A stretch of 10,430 bases of DNA from Candidatus Aenigmatarchaeota archaeon (GCA_030642125.1 DAOWOJ010000008.1:1-10430), one strand, 5' to 3'; counted from the stretch's first letter, positions 1-6,881 are shown. Notes: generated from the sequence alone by a model not told the origin. Numbers and translations are program-made.

Positions 1-438
1 AATATTGTTCCTAAAAATATGGTTATAGATATTGGTTCAATTGGAAATGTTGATATAATAATTGAGAATTATTTGAATGAGAGAAAAGATATTGATATAA
101 GGGTTAAGTTGAGTGGAAAACGTCTAATAATTGAACCTAGAAATAATATTATTTCAGATCCAATAAAATATTCTTTAGAAGAATTAAAAAAAGAAATACA
201 TCATAAAAAGATCAAAACAATAGCAGGAGAAAAAATAAAAAAATACATTTCAATAAAACCAAGTATAGCAGGAAACTATAAATTTAATATAAAAATAAAT
301 TCAAATTCTGAGATAATAAAAGTAAATGTAATGCAAAAAGGCTATAAAGGTGTCAAAACACCAGAATTAGATATTTATTGTTTTATTGTTGTATTAGTTA
401 TGTGTTGCATTGCGATATATAAGAAATTTAATGACTAA
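1..438 (+). CDS. C-terminal part of a membrane-anchored surface protein (5' end outside the window)
   Basis: The reading frame is open from the first base; the ATG at 19 is probably internal, because codons NIVPKN precede it without a stop. The visible part is a beta-rich, lysine- and isoleucine-rich stretch (about residues 1-110 from the ATG). It has alternating hydrophobic strands and a PSIAGNYKFNIKI segment typical in look of Ig-like or CARDB-like surface domains. One hydrophobic helix follows (LDIYCFIVVLVMCCIAIY, about residues 117-134), then a short basic tail, KKFND. I infer an extracellular domain anchored by a C-terminal helix, with the bulk of the protein upstream of the window. No enzymatic motif is visible and I do not recognise the family. 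It ends in TAA at 436-438, overlapping or touching the start of prf1, so the two are probably co-transcribed. Confidence 0.6.
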   Translation, partial: NIVPKNMVIDIGSIGNVDIIIENYLNERKDIDIRVKLSGKRLIIEPRNNIISDPIKYSLEELKKEIHHKKIKTIAGEKIKKYISIKPSIAGNYKFNIKINSNSEIIKVNVMQKGYKGVKTPELDIYCFIVVLVMCCIAIYKKFND

Positions 439-1519
439 CATGAATAAAAATAAATTTAAAAAGATTATTAAAGAATTAATTGAAAAAAAAGGAAGACATA
501 CTGAATTAATAAGTTTGTATATACCATCAAAATATCCATTAAATGAAATAATAAGTCTTGTTAAACAAGAATATGCATTAACAAAAAATGTAAAATCAAA
601 AACTGTTAGAAAAAATGTTACTGATGCACTAGAAAAAATATCTCAACAACTTAAATTATATAAAACAACGCCTAAAAATGGATTAGCAATCTTTTGCGGA
701 AATGTAAGCGAAAAAGAAGGACAACAAGATATACGATTATGGATAATAGAACCACCAGAACCAATAAAACAAAGATTATATTGGTGCGACCAAAAATTCT
801 CTTTGGATAATCTAAAATCAATTATAGTAGAGAAAGATGTATACGGACTAGTGGTTATGGATAGAAAAGAAGTTGATATAGCAATTTTGAATGGAAAAAC
901 GATAAATATAATAAAACATATTGAATCCATGGTTCCTGGAAAAACAACAAAAGGTGGATGGAGCCAAGCGCGTTATCAAAGAATAAGAAAAGAATTATTG
1001 AACAATTTTTTCAAAGAAATAGCTGAAGCAATGGATATAGAATTCAAAGACAAAAATTTGAAAGGAATTTTAATGGGTGGTCCTGGAATGACAAAAGAAA
1101 GTTTCATATCAGGAAATTTCCTTACTAGTGAAACTAAAAGAAAAATTTTGGGCACAATGGATACAAACTACACAGAAGAAAATGGATTAGAAGAATTATT
1201 GAAAAAATCAGAAAACATACTAAAAGAAGCAGAAGTAATTAAAGAAAAAAAAATATGTGACAAATTCTTCAAATTGTTATCAATAAATTCTGAATTAGCA
1301 ATTTATGGAATAAAAGAAGTTGAATTAGCATTGGAAAAAGGAATTATAGAATTATTATTAGTATCAGAAAAAATGGATGACACAAAATTGGAAATATTAG
1401 AAAAAAAAGCAAAAGAGATGTCAACAAATATAAAATTCATATCAACAGATACAAGAGAAGGAATACAATTATTCGAACTTGGAGGAATCGCAGGAATTTT
1501 AAGATATAAATTGTATTAA
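431..1519 (+). CDS. prf1: Peptide chain release factor aRF1 with a GGW motif in place of GGQ
   Basis: The class I release factor of archaea (eRF1 family) reads all three stop codons and triggers peptidyl-tRNA hydrolysis on the ribosome. Three domains are recognisable. The N domain has GRHTELISLYIP, an NVKS decoding loop (codons 587-598) for NIKS, and YWCDQKF matching the YxCxxxF motif. The M domain has VPGKTTKGGW-SQARYQRIR. The C domain ends FELGGIAGILRYKLY. The catalytic Gln of GGQ is replaced by Trp (TGG, 959-961), with a Gln two residues on (CAA, 965-967). The zinc-ribbon minidomain seen in many archaeal aRF1s (two CxxC pairs, roughly 50 residues) is missing, giving 362 residues against about 410-420. 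An upstream TTG at 410 is an unlikely start. ATG 431 overlaps the previous stop and ATG 440 follows it by one base; both fit the family N-terminus. Family identity is certain; full activity is not. Confidence 0.95.
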   Translation: MTNMNKNKFKKIIKELIEKKGRHTELISLYIPSKYPLNEIISLVKQEYALTKNVKSKTVRKNVTDALEKISQQLKLYKTTPKNGLAIFCGNVSEKEGQQDIRLWIIEPPEPIKQRLYWCDQKFSLDNLKSIIVEKDVYGLVVMDRKEVDIAILNGKTINIIKHIESMVPGKTTKGGWSQARYQRIRKELLNNFFKEIAEAMDIEFKDKNLKGILMGGPGMTKESFISGNFLTSETKRKILGTMDTNYTEENGLEELLKKSENILKEAEVIKEKKICDKFFKLLSINSELAIYGIKEVELALEKGIIELLLVSEKMDDTKLEILEKKAKEMSTNIKFISTDTREGIQLFELGGIAGILRYKLY

Positions 1520-1555
1520 TACTGTAAAAAATATTTGTGTTTCGAAAATAATAAA

Positions 1556-1564
1556 TTATATATT
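1556..1564 (+). promoter_or_regulatory. Possible archaeal TATA box for a leaderless nucleotidyltransferase transcript
   Basis: TTATATATT is centred about 26 bases before ATG 1586, in the only sizeable gap (66 bases) of the first half of the plus-strand cluster. That spacing is what a leaderless archaeal message would show. The surrounding DNA is so AT-rich that the match could be chance. Confidence 0.3.
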
Positions 1565-1585
1565 AATGTTAACAACAATGGTTAT

Positions 1586-2299
1586 ATGAAAGCTTTATTG
1601 CTTTGCGGTGGAAAAGCTGAAAGACAAAAATGTCCTGATTCAACTGAACATTGTCCGAGTTCTATAATAAAACATCTAATTGTAATTAAAAATTTAACAT
1701 TATTGGAATGGAATATTAATTTGTTCAAAAATAATGGAGCAAAAGAAATAATTATGTGCACTTCAAATGAAACAAATGATAAAATTGAAGAATTGATAGG
1801 AGATGGATCAAAATTTGGAATTAAAGTTAATTATTCAATTGAAAAAGAAAAACTTGATACTGCAGGAGCAATTAAAAATGCTACAAAATTTATAGAAAAT
1901 GAAAAAAACTTTTTTGTTGGATTTGCTGACCAAATAACAACAATAAATCTAGATAAGATGCTAGAATTTCATATTAAAAACGACGCAAAGGTAACTATGT
2001 CATTGATAAGACCAAACTGTCAATATGGACATGTCGTTTTAAACAACAAAAACATTGTTACAAATTTTAGAGAAAAACCTTTATGTAATAATTTCATAAA
2101 CGGTGGATATTATGTACTAAAAAATGAAATTTTAGATATCATTCCAAAAAAAGGAAATTTTGAAATTGATGTGTTACCAGGATTATCTAAACAGAAAAAA
2201 GTTTATGGATACTTATTCTCAAATTCATTATGGTTTGGAATAGATTCTAAAAAACATAAAAAAGTGGCAGAAGATGCTTTATCAAAAATCCAACAGTGA
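1586..2299 (+). CDS. Sugar nucleotidyltransferase-like protein (NTP_transferase fold), divergent active site
   Basis: The protein has 237 residues and the architecture of RmlA/GlmU/ManC-type nucleotidyltransferases, which join a sugar phosphate to an NTP to make NDP-sugars for surface glycans. Matching segments in order are MKALLLCGG (normally MKAVILAGG), LDTAGAI (normally LGTAGAL), GFADQIT at the metal-binding NGD position, YGHVVL, VTNFREKP, INGGYYVL, FEIDVLP and WFGIDSKKH. Several signature positions are changed. The GxGTRL loop reads GGKAERQ and is followed by an unusual Cys-containing insertion, NGD reads FAD, and WxDIG reads WFGID. Substrate and activity cannot be assigned. I prefer ATG 1586 to an upstream TTG at 1535, because the family begins exactly at MKA and a TATA-like box lies about 26 bases upstream, as for a leaderless transcript. 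The 3' end overlaps metG by 26 bases. Confidence 0.8.
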   Translation: MKALLLCGGKAERQKCPDSTEHCPSSIIKHLIVIKNLTLLEWNINLFKNNGAKEIIMCTSNETNDKIEELIGDGSKFGIKVNYSIEKEKLDTAGAIKNATKFIENEKNFFVGFADQITTINLDKMLEFHIKNDAKVTMSLIRPNCQYGHVVLNNKNIVTNFREKPLCNNFINGGYYVLKNEILDIIPKKGNFEIDVLPGLSKQKKVYGYLFSNSLWFGIDSKKHKKVAEDALSKIQQ

Positions 2300-4019
2300 G
2301 AAATTGAATAATAGAGTTTTGATATTATGTGCACTTACTTATACGAATAACGTACCGCATATAGGACATCTTATAGGCTCTCATATTCCATCAGATATAT
2401 TTGCAAGATATTGTAGACTTAAAAAATATGAAACGTTATTTATCGGAGGATCAGACGAAAACGGCAGTCCATCAGAAATAGCATCAATTAGATTAAATAT
2501 AACACCAAAAAAATTATGCGATACATTATATGAAATACATAAAAAAGTGTACAATTGGTTCGATATTTCATACGATAATTTTTCTAGAACATCAATAAAA
2601 TTGCATCATGACACTACAAAAGAATTTTTCAAAAAAATATACTCAAATGGATACATATCAGTGCATAAAATGAAATTACCATTTTGCAAAAAATGCGATT
2701 TATTTTTATCAGATAGATTTGTTGAAGGTGAATGTCCTTATTGTGGATATGAAAATGCTTCAGGGGATCAGTGTGAAAAATGTTCCAAATTACTTGATCC
2801 TGATCAATTGCTTTATCTAAAATGTAAAATATGCAAACAAAAACCGGAATTTAGATATGTTGATCATTTGTTCTTCAATTTGAACGAACTATCAGATGAA
2901 CTAGAAAAATGGTTGAAAAACAATAAAAACATGAGCAATCAAGTAAAAAAAACAGGTTTAGCATGGATAAAGGAAGGATTGAGATCTAGATGCATAACGA
3001 GAGATTTAAAATGGGGAGTACAAGTACCGCTAAAAGGATTCGAAAATAAAATATTTTATGTATGGTTTGATGCAACAATAGGATATATTTCATCAACAAA
3101 AGAATTTTTCAAAAAAAATGATAATATCGAAGAATGGAAAAAATTTTGGTTAGACAAAGAAACAAAAATATATAATTTCTTAGGAAAAGACAACATTCCA
3201 TTTCATACAATTTTCTGGCCAGCTATGTTAATCGCACATAAAAACATTAATTTACCATACAATGTTATAGGAATACAATATTGTAATTATGAAGGAGAAA
3301 AGATATCTAAAAGTAAAGAATGGGGAATTTTTACAGAAAAATTGATTAATTGTGATACTAATTCTGATATATGGAGATTTTATCTAACATTTTTAATATC
3401 AGAAACAAAAGATACAGAATTCAAATGGAAAGATTTCCAAAATAGAATAAATAATGACTTAATTTCAAATATGTGCAATTTTATATACAGAACTTTGAGT
3501 TTTGTTTGGAAAAATTTTGATGGAAAATTAACTTATCATGAAAAAAATAGATTACATTTAACTATTGATGACAAGAAAATACTAAATATTATTGAAAAAT
3601 CTGATTCTCAAGTCGGTAATTTAATACAAAATATGAAATTTAGAGATGGTTTATCAGAAATTCTATTGATATCTAAACATGGAAACGTTTATTTTCAATC
3701 AGAAGAACCATGGAATTTGATTAAAAATGACAAAGAAAGATGTGAAAATGTATTATTTTTATGTACTTCTCTTTGTAAAACTATATCTATTTTGCTGGAA
3801 CCATATCTCCCAAATTTCTCAAAACAAGTTTTGGAACAATTGAATTATAAAGGAAAAATATCATGGGACATTGCAAAAAAAATTAATTTTAAAGAATCAT
3901 ACAAAATAAATAAACCAAGCATAATATTATCAAATATAAATAATGAAAAAATAAAATATCTAAAAAACATAGTAACAAAACCGACTCCGTTAAAAGATTT
4001 AATACAAAATGGTGAATAA
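2274..4019 (+). CDS. metG: Methionyl-tRNA synthetase, short form without C-terminal tRNA-binding domain
   Basis: A class I synthetase that charges tRNA-Met in the cytoplasm, for both initiation and elongation. The sequence shows HIGH (residues 29-32) after ALTYTNNVP, then GGSDENGSP. The insert carries four CxxC pairs (138/141, 154/157, 167/170, 184/187) for two zinc ions, embedded in SDRFVEGECPYCGYE as in archaeal and eukaryotic enzymes. YVWFDATIGYISS follows, then FLGKDNIPFHTIFWPAML and KISKS (343-347). An alpha-helical anticodon-binding domain completes the 581 residues. The EMAP/Trbp111-like C-terminal module of longer MetRSs is absent. Deviations from usual motifs are T for P in FDAP, N for H in DEHG, and I for M in KMSKS, none clearly inactivating. 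ATG 2274 lies inside the preceding gene; a TTG at 2304 is the alternative start. The stop is directly followed by the rpl3 ATG (TAAATG). Confidence 0.96.
   Translation: MLYQKSNSEKLNNRVLILCALTYTNNVPHIGHLIGSHIPSDIFARYCRLKKYETLFIGGSDENGSPSEIASIRLNITPKKLCDTLYEIHKKVYNWFDISYDNFSRTSIKLHHDTTKEFFKKIYSNGYISVHKMKLPFCKKCDLFLSDRFVEGECPYCGYENASGDQCEKCSKLLDPDQLLYLKCKICKQKPEFRYVDHLFFNLNELSDELEKWLKNNKNMSNQVKKTGLAWIKEGLRSRCITRDLKWGVQVPLKGFENKIFYVWFDATIGYISSTKEFFKKNDNIEEWKKFWLDKETKIYNFLGKDNIPFHTIFWPAMLIAHKNINLPYNVIGIQYCNYEGEKISKSKEWGIFTEKLINCDTNSDIWRFYLTFLISETKDTEFKWKDFQNRINNDLISNMCNFIYRTLSFVWKNFDGKLTYHEKNRLHLTIDDKKILNIIEKSDSQVGNLIQNMKFRDGLSEILLISKHGNVYFQSEEPWNLIKNDKERCENVLFLCTSLCKTISILLEPYLPNFSKQVLEQLNYKGKISWDIAKKINFKESYKINKPSIILSNINNEKIKYLKNIVTKPTPLKDLIQNGE
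4011..4015 (+). promoter_or_regulatory. Shine-Dalgarno site of rpl3 inside the end of metG
   Basis: GGTGA sits four bases before ATG 4020, within the last codons of metG (AAT GGT GAA TAA). It complements the archaeal 16S anti-SD (the GGAGGTGAT core). It supports the rpl3 start and translational linkage of the two genes. Confidence 0.65.
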
Positions 4020-4985
4020 ATGGCAAAAAGAAATAGACCAAGAAGAGGATCATTGGCATATAAAACAAAAAAAAGAGTAAGTAGACTGCATCCAATTATA
4101 AGCTCTTATCCATCAGCTAGTGGATTGCTCGGATTTGCTGGATATAAAGCTGGAATGATACATGTTGTAGTTTTGGATGAAAGAAAAAATTCTGCAACAA
4201 AAGGTGAAGAAATTGTATTACCAGCAACAGTTTTGGACTGTCCAAAATTGATAGTTATAGGAATTAAATGTTATAAGAGAACAGCATATGGCAATAAGTC
4301 TAGTTCAACTATTTGGAGCGAGAATATAAATGAATATAAAGATCTTGAAAGAATCATGAAATTCAAGAAATCTAATTATAAAAAGATATCTAAAATAGAT
4401 GAAAAAATTGATGATTACTCTGACATTAGATTAATAGTTATAACTCAACCAAGGAATTCAGGTATAAGGAAAAAAACACCAGAAATATTCGAACTTGGAA
4501 TCGGAGGCAATATAAAAGAAAAATTATCATTATCCAAAGAAAAATTAGGAAAAGAAATTAAAATTTCTGATGCATTCAGACAAGGAGAATTTATTGATTC
4601 AATCTCAGTCACAAAAGGGAAAGGAACACAAGGCGTGATAAAGAGATTTGGAACAAGGAGATTACCAAGAAAAGCAAAAGGAAAAAGAAGACATATTGGT
4701 AGTTTAGGTGCTCGTACTCCACAAAGGGTAAAATGGACTGTTCCACAAGCTGGACAACTTGGATTGCAAAATAGGACTGAATATAATAAACATGTACTAA
4801 AAATTGGGAAAATTCCAGGAGAAATAAATCCAACTTCAGGATTCAAAAACTATGGTTTAATTAAATCAGACTATATTTTGATAAAAGGTAGCGTATCTGG
4901 TCCAAGTAAAAGACTAATAAAAATCAGAAAAGGTATAAGATCAACAAAATATCAACCAACGCAAATAAAAGAGATCATATTATAA
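4020..4985 (+). CDS. rpl3: Large-subunit ribosomal protein uL3, archaeal type
   Basis: The protein has 321 residues, close to the usual length of archaeal L3. The N-terminus RNRPRRGSLAYKTKKR and the segment YPSASGLLGFAGYKAGMIHVVV are characteristic. So are the core SVTKGKGTQGVIKRFG, the basic loop around GKRRHIGSLGARTPQRVKWTVPQAGQLG with QNRTEYNKH after it, and the C-terminal KGSVSGPSKRLIKIRKG. uL3 binds 23S rRNA early in 50S assembly, and its extended central loop reaches toward the peptidyl-transferase centre. In most archaea rpl3 heads the S10 cluster and is followed by rpl4, rpl23 and rpl2. Here it lies between metG and a secreted protein gene, so the cluster is broken at this point. Confidence 0.97.
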   Translation: MAKRNRPRRGSLAYKTKKRVSRLHPIISSYPSASGLLGFAGYKAGMIHVVVLDERKNSATKGEEIVLPATVLDCPKLIVIGIKCYKRTAYGNKSSSTIWSENINEYKDLERIMKFKKSNYKKISKIDEKIDDYSDIRLIVITQPRNSGIRKKTPEIFELGIGGNIKEKLSLSKEKLGKEIKISDAFRQGEFIDSISVTKGKGTQGVIKRFGTRRLPRKAKGKRRHIGSLGARTPQRVKWTVPQAGQLGLQNRTEYNKHVLKIGKIPGEINPTSGFKNYGLIKSDYILIKGSVSGPSKRLIKIRKGIRSTKYQPTQIKEIIL

Positions 4986-4992
4986 TTCAATT

Positions 4993-5397
4993 ATGAACAA
5001 GAGAGCATTTTTTTTATCTTTAATAATAACTTTAATATTATTTTTTTGTTTCAATTTATTGAATGTAGATGCTAATGATACAGAAGAACAAGACAATTCA
5101 AACAAGATAAAAGTATCACTAGATAAAAATATTTATAAAATCAATGAAACAGTTAAAATAACTATTTCATTTAAAAACAACAAGAAAATGAAAATCATAA
5201 CTCAAATAAAAAAGAAAGATGTAAAATGGCAAGAAACTAAACGATTTGAGCACAAAACACAACATATAAACGAATTTAGAACATTGAAATTTGAATATTC
5301 AACAAAAGAAATAGGAAAATATAAAGTGTATTCCAAACTAAATTTAAATGGAAAAAGAATTAAATGGAGCTCAAAACAATTTGAAGTGATAGAATGA
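4993..5397 (+). CDS. Small secreted protein, signal peptide plus one Ig-like domain
   Basis: The protein has 134 residues. It starts with MNKR, followed by a hydrophobic stretch (about residues 5-23) and a plausible signal-peptidase site after VDA near residue 27. An acidic linker (NDTEEQDNS) comes next. The rest (about 37-134) is a single beta-sandwich-like domain: KVSLDKNIYKINETVKITISF at its start, LKFEYSTKEIGKYKVYSKL and QFEVIE at its end. This is the pattern of macroglobulin-like or other Ig-like modules of surface proteins. No catalytic motif, lipobox or further membrane helix is seen, so it may be released or held by the signal segment. It starts 7 bases after rpl3 and shares an ATGA overlap with the next gene. 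The function is not recognised. Confidence 0.7.
   Translation: MNKRAFFLSLIITLILFFCFNLLNVDANDTEEQDNSNKIKVSLDKNIYKINETVKITISFKNNKKMKIITQIKKKDVKWQETKRFEHKTQHINEFRTLKFEYSTKEIGKYKVYSKLNLNGKRIKWSSKQFEVIE
5008..5047 (+). terminator. Paired T-tracts just after rpl3, possible weak archaeal terminator
   Basis: The non-template strand carries eight T (5008-5015) and seven T (5041-5047) within the signal-peptide codons of the next gene, 23-60 bases after the rpl3 stop. Archaeal RNA polymerase can terminate at T-tracts without a hairpin, so part of the transcripts could end here. Phe codons of a signal peptide in AT-rich DNA explain the runs equally well. Confidence 0.2.
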
Positions 5398-5825
5398 TAG
5401 AAACCGAAGAAGAAGCAATACAAAAGAATTGGATCAAATCCTCAATGTTTATAGAACTCTTAGCTGTAAATAAAGAACATACTGAAAAAGTTTTGACAGA
5501 TCATATAGAAAAACTAGAAAAAGAAAAAAATATATTTTTATATAAAAAAAGGTTCGGAGATACAAAAAAAACAGAATTCCGTATTAAAAGTGATAAAAAA
5601 ATAAATGGATATTCACAAATAGTAGAAGTTAAATTATTTGCAAAAACATTCGAAGATTTATTAATTATAGTAATAAAATATGGACCATCGTCTATAGAAA
5701 TTTTTGGACCAAATAAGATCCAATTAGATATGAGACAAGCACAAGGAATATCAAATACTATTGCAGACTTAATCCATAAATTCGCTCAGATTGGTATTGG
5801 AGGAATTTTGGTTACACAAAGATGA
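5394..5825 (+). CDS. Small soluble protein of unknown function
   Basis: The protein has 143 residues, with no signal peptide and no membrane helix. It starts with an acidic stretch, then WIKSSMFIELLAVNKEHTEKVLTDHIEKL, which looks like a strand followed by a long helix. A charged middle (EFRIKSDKKI) leads to a strand-rich part (VEVKLFAKTFEDLLIIVIKYGPSSIEIFGP) and a C-terminal helix (QAQGISNTIADLIHKFAQIG). The alternation suggests a small alpha/beta fold, perhaps ACT- or ferredoxin-like. From memory, archaeal hypothetical proteins with a similar layout (a helix after 'KEH', then 'PSSIEI' and a helical tail) exist; I cannot name a function. The ATG overlaps the previous stop (ATGA), and AGTGAT at 5385-5390 can serve as ribosome binding site. 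The stop is a TGA-TAA tandem. Confidence 0.7.
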   Translation: MIETEEEAIQKNWIKSSMFIELLAVNKEHTEKVLTDHIEKLEKEKNIFLYKKRFGDTKKTEFRIKSDKKINGYSQIVEVKLFAKTFEDLLIIVIKYGPSSIEIFGPNKIQLDMRQAQGISNTIADLIHKFAQIGIGGILVTQR

Positions 5826-5832
5826 TAATAGT

Positions 5833-6738
5833 ATGAAAATCATAATTTCAACAATTATAGTTCTTTTAATCTTGATAACAACTGTAAGCGCCGAAATTGA
5901 ATATCAAGAAATAAGCATAGATATAGATCAGAATGGAGTTATTGAAGAAACAATTTCTCTTGTATTCAAAGATCTGGAACAATTCAATTATCATATAATT
6001 GACGCAAAAATAAATGATTTAAAAATAAACAAATATGACCTTGATGTACAGTGCACAGTAAATGAAAAAGAATTTGGATCAGATATATTCTGTTCAATAA
6101 AAAATGCGGATAAAAATAAACATAAAATTGATTTTAAATTCACAAATGATCAATATATTAAAAAAGACAAAGGAAATTATTTCTTTGAAATAAACCACAA
6201 ATCATCGTTTTCAGTTAATAAAACATTTATAGAAGTTAAATTACCAGAAGCAGCAGTCTTGATGAAAAATCAAGAACTTTCATTATATTCTTATGATTCA
6301 GCATATTTTCCTGATGATGTTGTAAAATCTAGCGATGGAAGAAGAATAATACTATATTGGGAAAAAAATAAAATAAAAGAATTTGAAAATATAATGGTTT
6401 TTGTTGGATTTGAAAAGATCGAACCATCATTCAAAATAGTATTTCTAGTATCAATGATAATTTTATTTATAATTATAATTGCAATGTTCACTAAAAAACC
6501 AAACAAAAAAAAAGAGATACTATTTTCAATATTAAACGAAAACGAAAGAAAAGTATTAAATATAATAACTAAACATAATAAAAAAATTAATCAAAAAACT
6601 ATAGCTAAAGAAAGCGGTTTTTCGAAGAGTAAAATAAGTAGAATAGTAAAAAATTTAGAAGATAGGAATATTATAGATAGAGAAAGAATTGGTAGAACTG
6701 TGTTTGTAAACTTAAAAAAAGATATAAAAATGGATTAG
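5833..6738 (+). CDS. Membrane protein with secreted N-terminal domain and cytoplasmic winged helix-turn-helix
   Basis: The start at ATG 5833, seven bases after the previous stop, gives 301 residues and a clean signal peptide (MKIIISTIIVLLILITTVSA, cleavage near A20). An upstream ATG at 5791 would put 14 polar residues in front and is rejected. Residues 21-198 form a beta-rich extracytoplasmic domain with two Cys (74, 87). Residues about 200-219 are a membrane helix (KIVFLVSMIILFIIIIAMF) followed by a basic stop-transfer KKPNKKK. Residues about 233-296 are a winged helix: LNENERKVLNII, TIAKESGFSKSKISRIVKNLEDR and GRTVFVNL, with recognition helix SKSKISRIVKNL. This architecture (signal, ectodomain, helix, MarR/IclR-like wHTH) is common in archaea and suggests a one-component sensor-regulator. 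Ligand and targets are unknown; it may act on its own gene cluster. It ends in the only TAG stop of the window. Confidence 0.88.
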   Translation: MKIIISTIIVLLILITTVSAEIEYQEISIDIDQNGVIEETISLVFKDLEQFNYHIIDAKINDLKINKYDLDVQCTVNEKEFGSDIFCSIKNADKNKHKIDFKFTNDQYIKKDKGNYFFEINHKSSFSVNKTFIEVKLPEAAVLMKNQELSLYSYDSAYFPDDVVKSSDGRRIILYWEKNKIKEFENIMVFVGFEKIEPSFKIVFLVSMIILFIIIIAMFTKKPNKKKEILFSILNENERKVLNIITKHNKKINQKTIAKESGFSKSKISRIVKNLEDRNIIDRERIGRTVFVNLKKDIKMD

Positions 6739-6741
6739 ATT

Positions 6742-6755
6742 AAAATTATAATTTT
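6742..6755. repeat. Perfect 14-bp palindrome after the membrane regulator gene
   Basis: AAAATTATAATTTT is a perfect palindrome beginning four bases after the TAG stop and running into five T (6752-6756). It could be an operator or part of a T-tract terminator. Being entirely A/T, it may also arise by chance. Confidence 0.3.
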
Positions 6756-6776
6756 TAGTGAATTTATTATATTAAA

Positions 6777-6798
6777 AATTGTATTAAAAAATACAATT
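6777..6798. repeat. 9-bp inverted repeat with 4-base loop
   Basis: AATTGTATT (6777-6785), loop AAAA, and AATACAATT (6790-6798) form a perfect stem. It lies upstream of the TATA-like boxes of the TPR gene, where an activator site or the end of the upstream transcript would be expected. No T-tract follows, so it is not a classical terminator. Confidence 0.4.
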
Positions 6799-6807
6799 GA
6801 ATAACAT

Positions 6808-6833
6808 TTATAAATAACTGATATTTTTAAATA
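6808..6833 (+). promoter_or_regulatory. Archaeal TATA-like boxes for the TPR gene
   Basis: TTTATAAATA (6808-6817) and TTTAAATA (6826-6833) both fit the archaeal box A consensus. The second would place transcription start near 6855-6860, giving a leader of about 25-35 bases before GTG 6882 or ATG 6891. The 143-base spacer is the largest break in the plus-strand cluster and the natural place for a new promoter. Confidence 0.45.
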
Positions 6834-6881
6834 CTTTTAGATATATTAATTACTATTAAGTAAAATACAATTAAAAACAAT

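Noticed and set aside
410-430. TTG start for prf1 at 410
   Set aside because: It adds MRYIRNL, which has no counterpart in the family N-terminus, and lies deep in the previous gene. ATG 431 or 440 fits better.
643-930. Minus-strand open frame inside prf1
   Set aside because: It is antisense to conserved aRF1 codons and has no ribosome binding site or family resemblance.
2297-2311. TGA recoded as Trp or selenocysteine
   Set aside because: Trp is coded by TGG throughout. Reading through TGA adds at most four residues before another stop, and two TGA stops are followed at once by TAG or TAA.
4445-4846. Minus-strand open frames inside rpl3
   Set aside because: They mirror the coding of a full-length conserved L3 gene, have no start signals and show no recognisable motifs.
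5791-5832. Upstream ATG start for the membrane regulator
   Set aside because: It would place 14 polar residues before a textbook signal peptide and overlap the previous gene by 35 bases.
6736-6738. TAG read as pyrrolysine
   Set aside because: The frame after it runs into AT-rich non-coding DNA with no family match, and the winged-helix domain is already complete.
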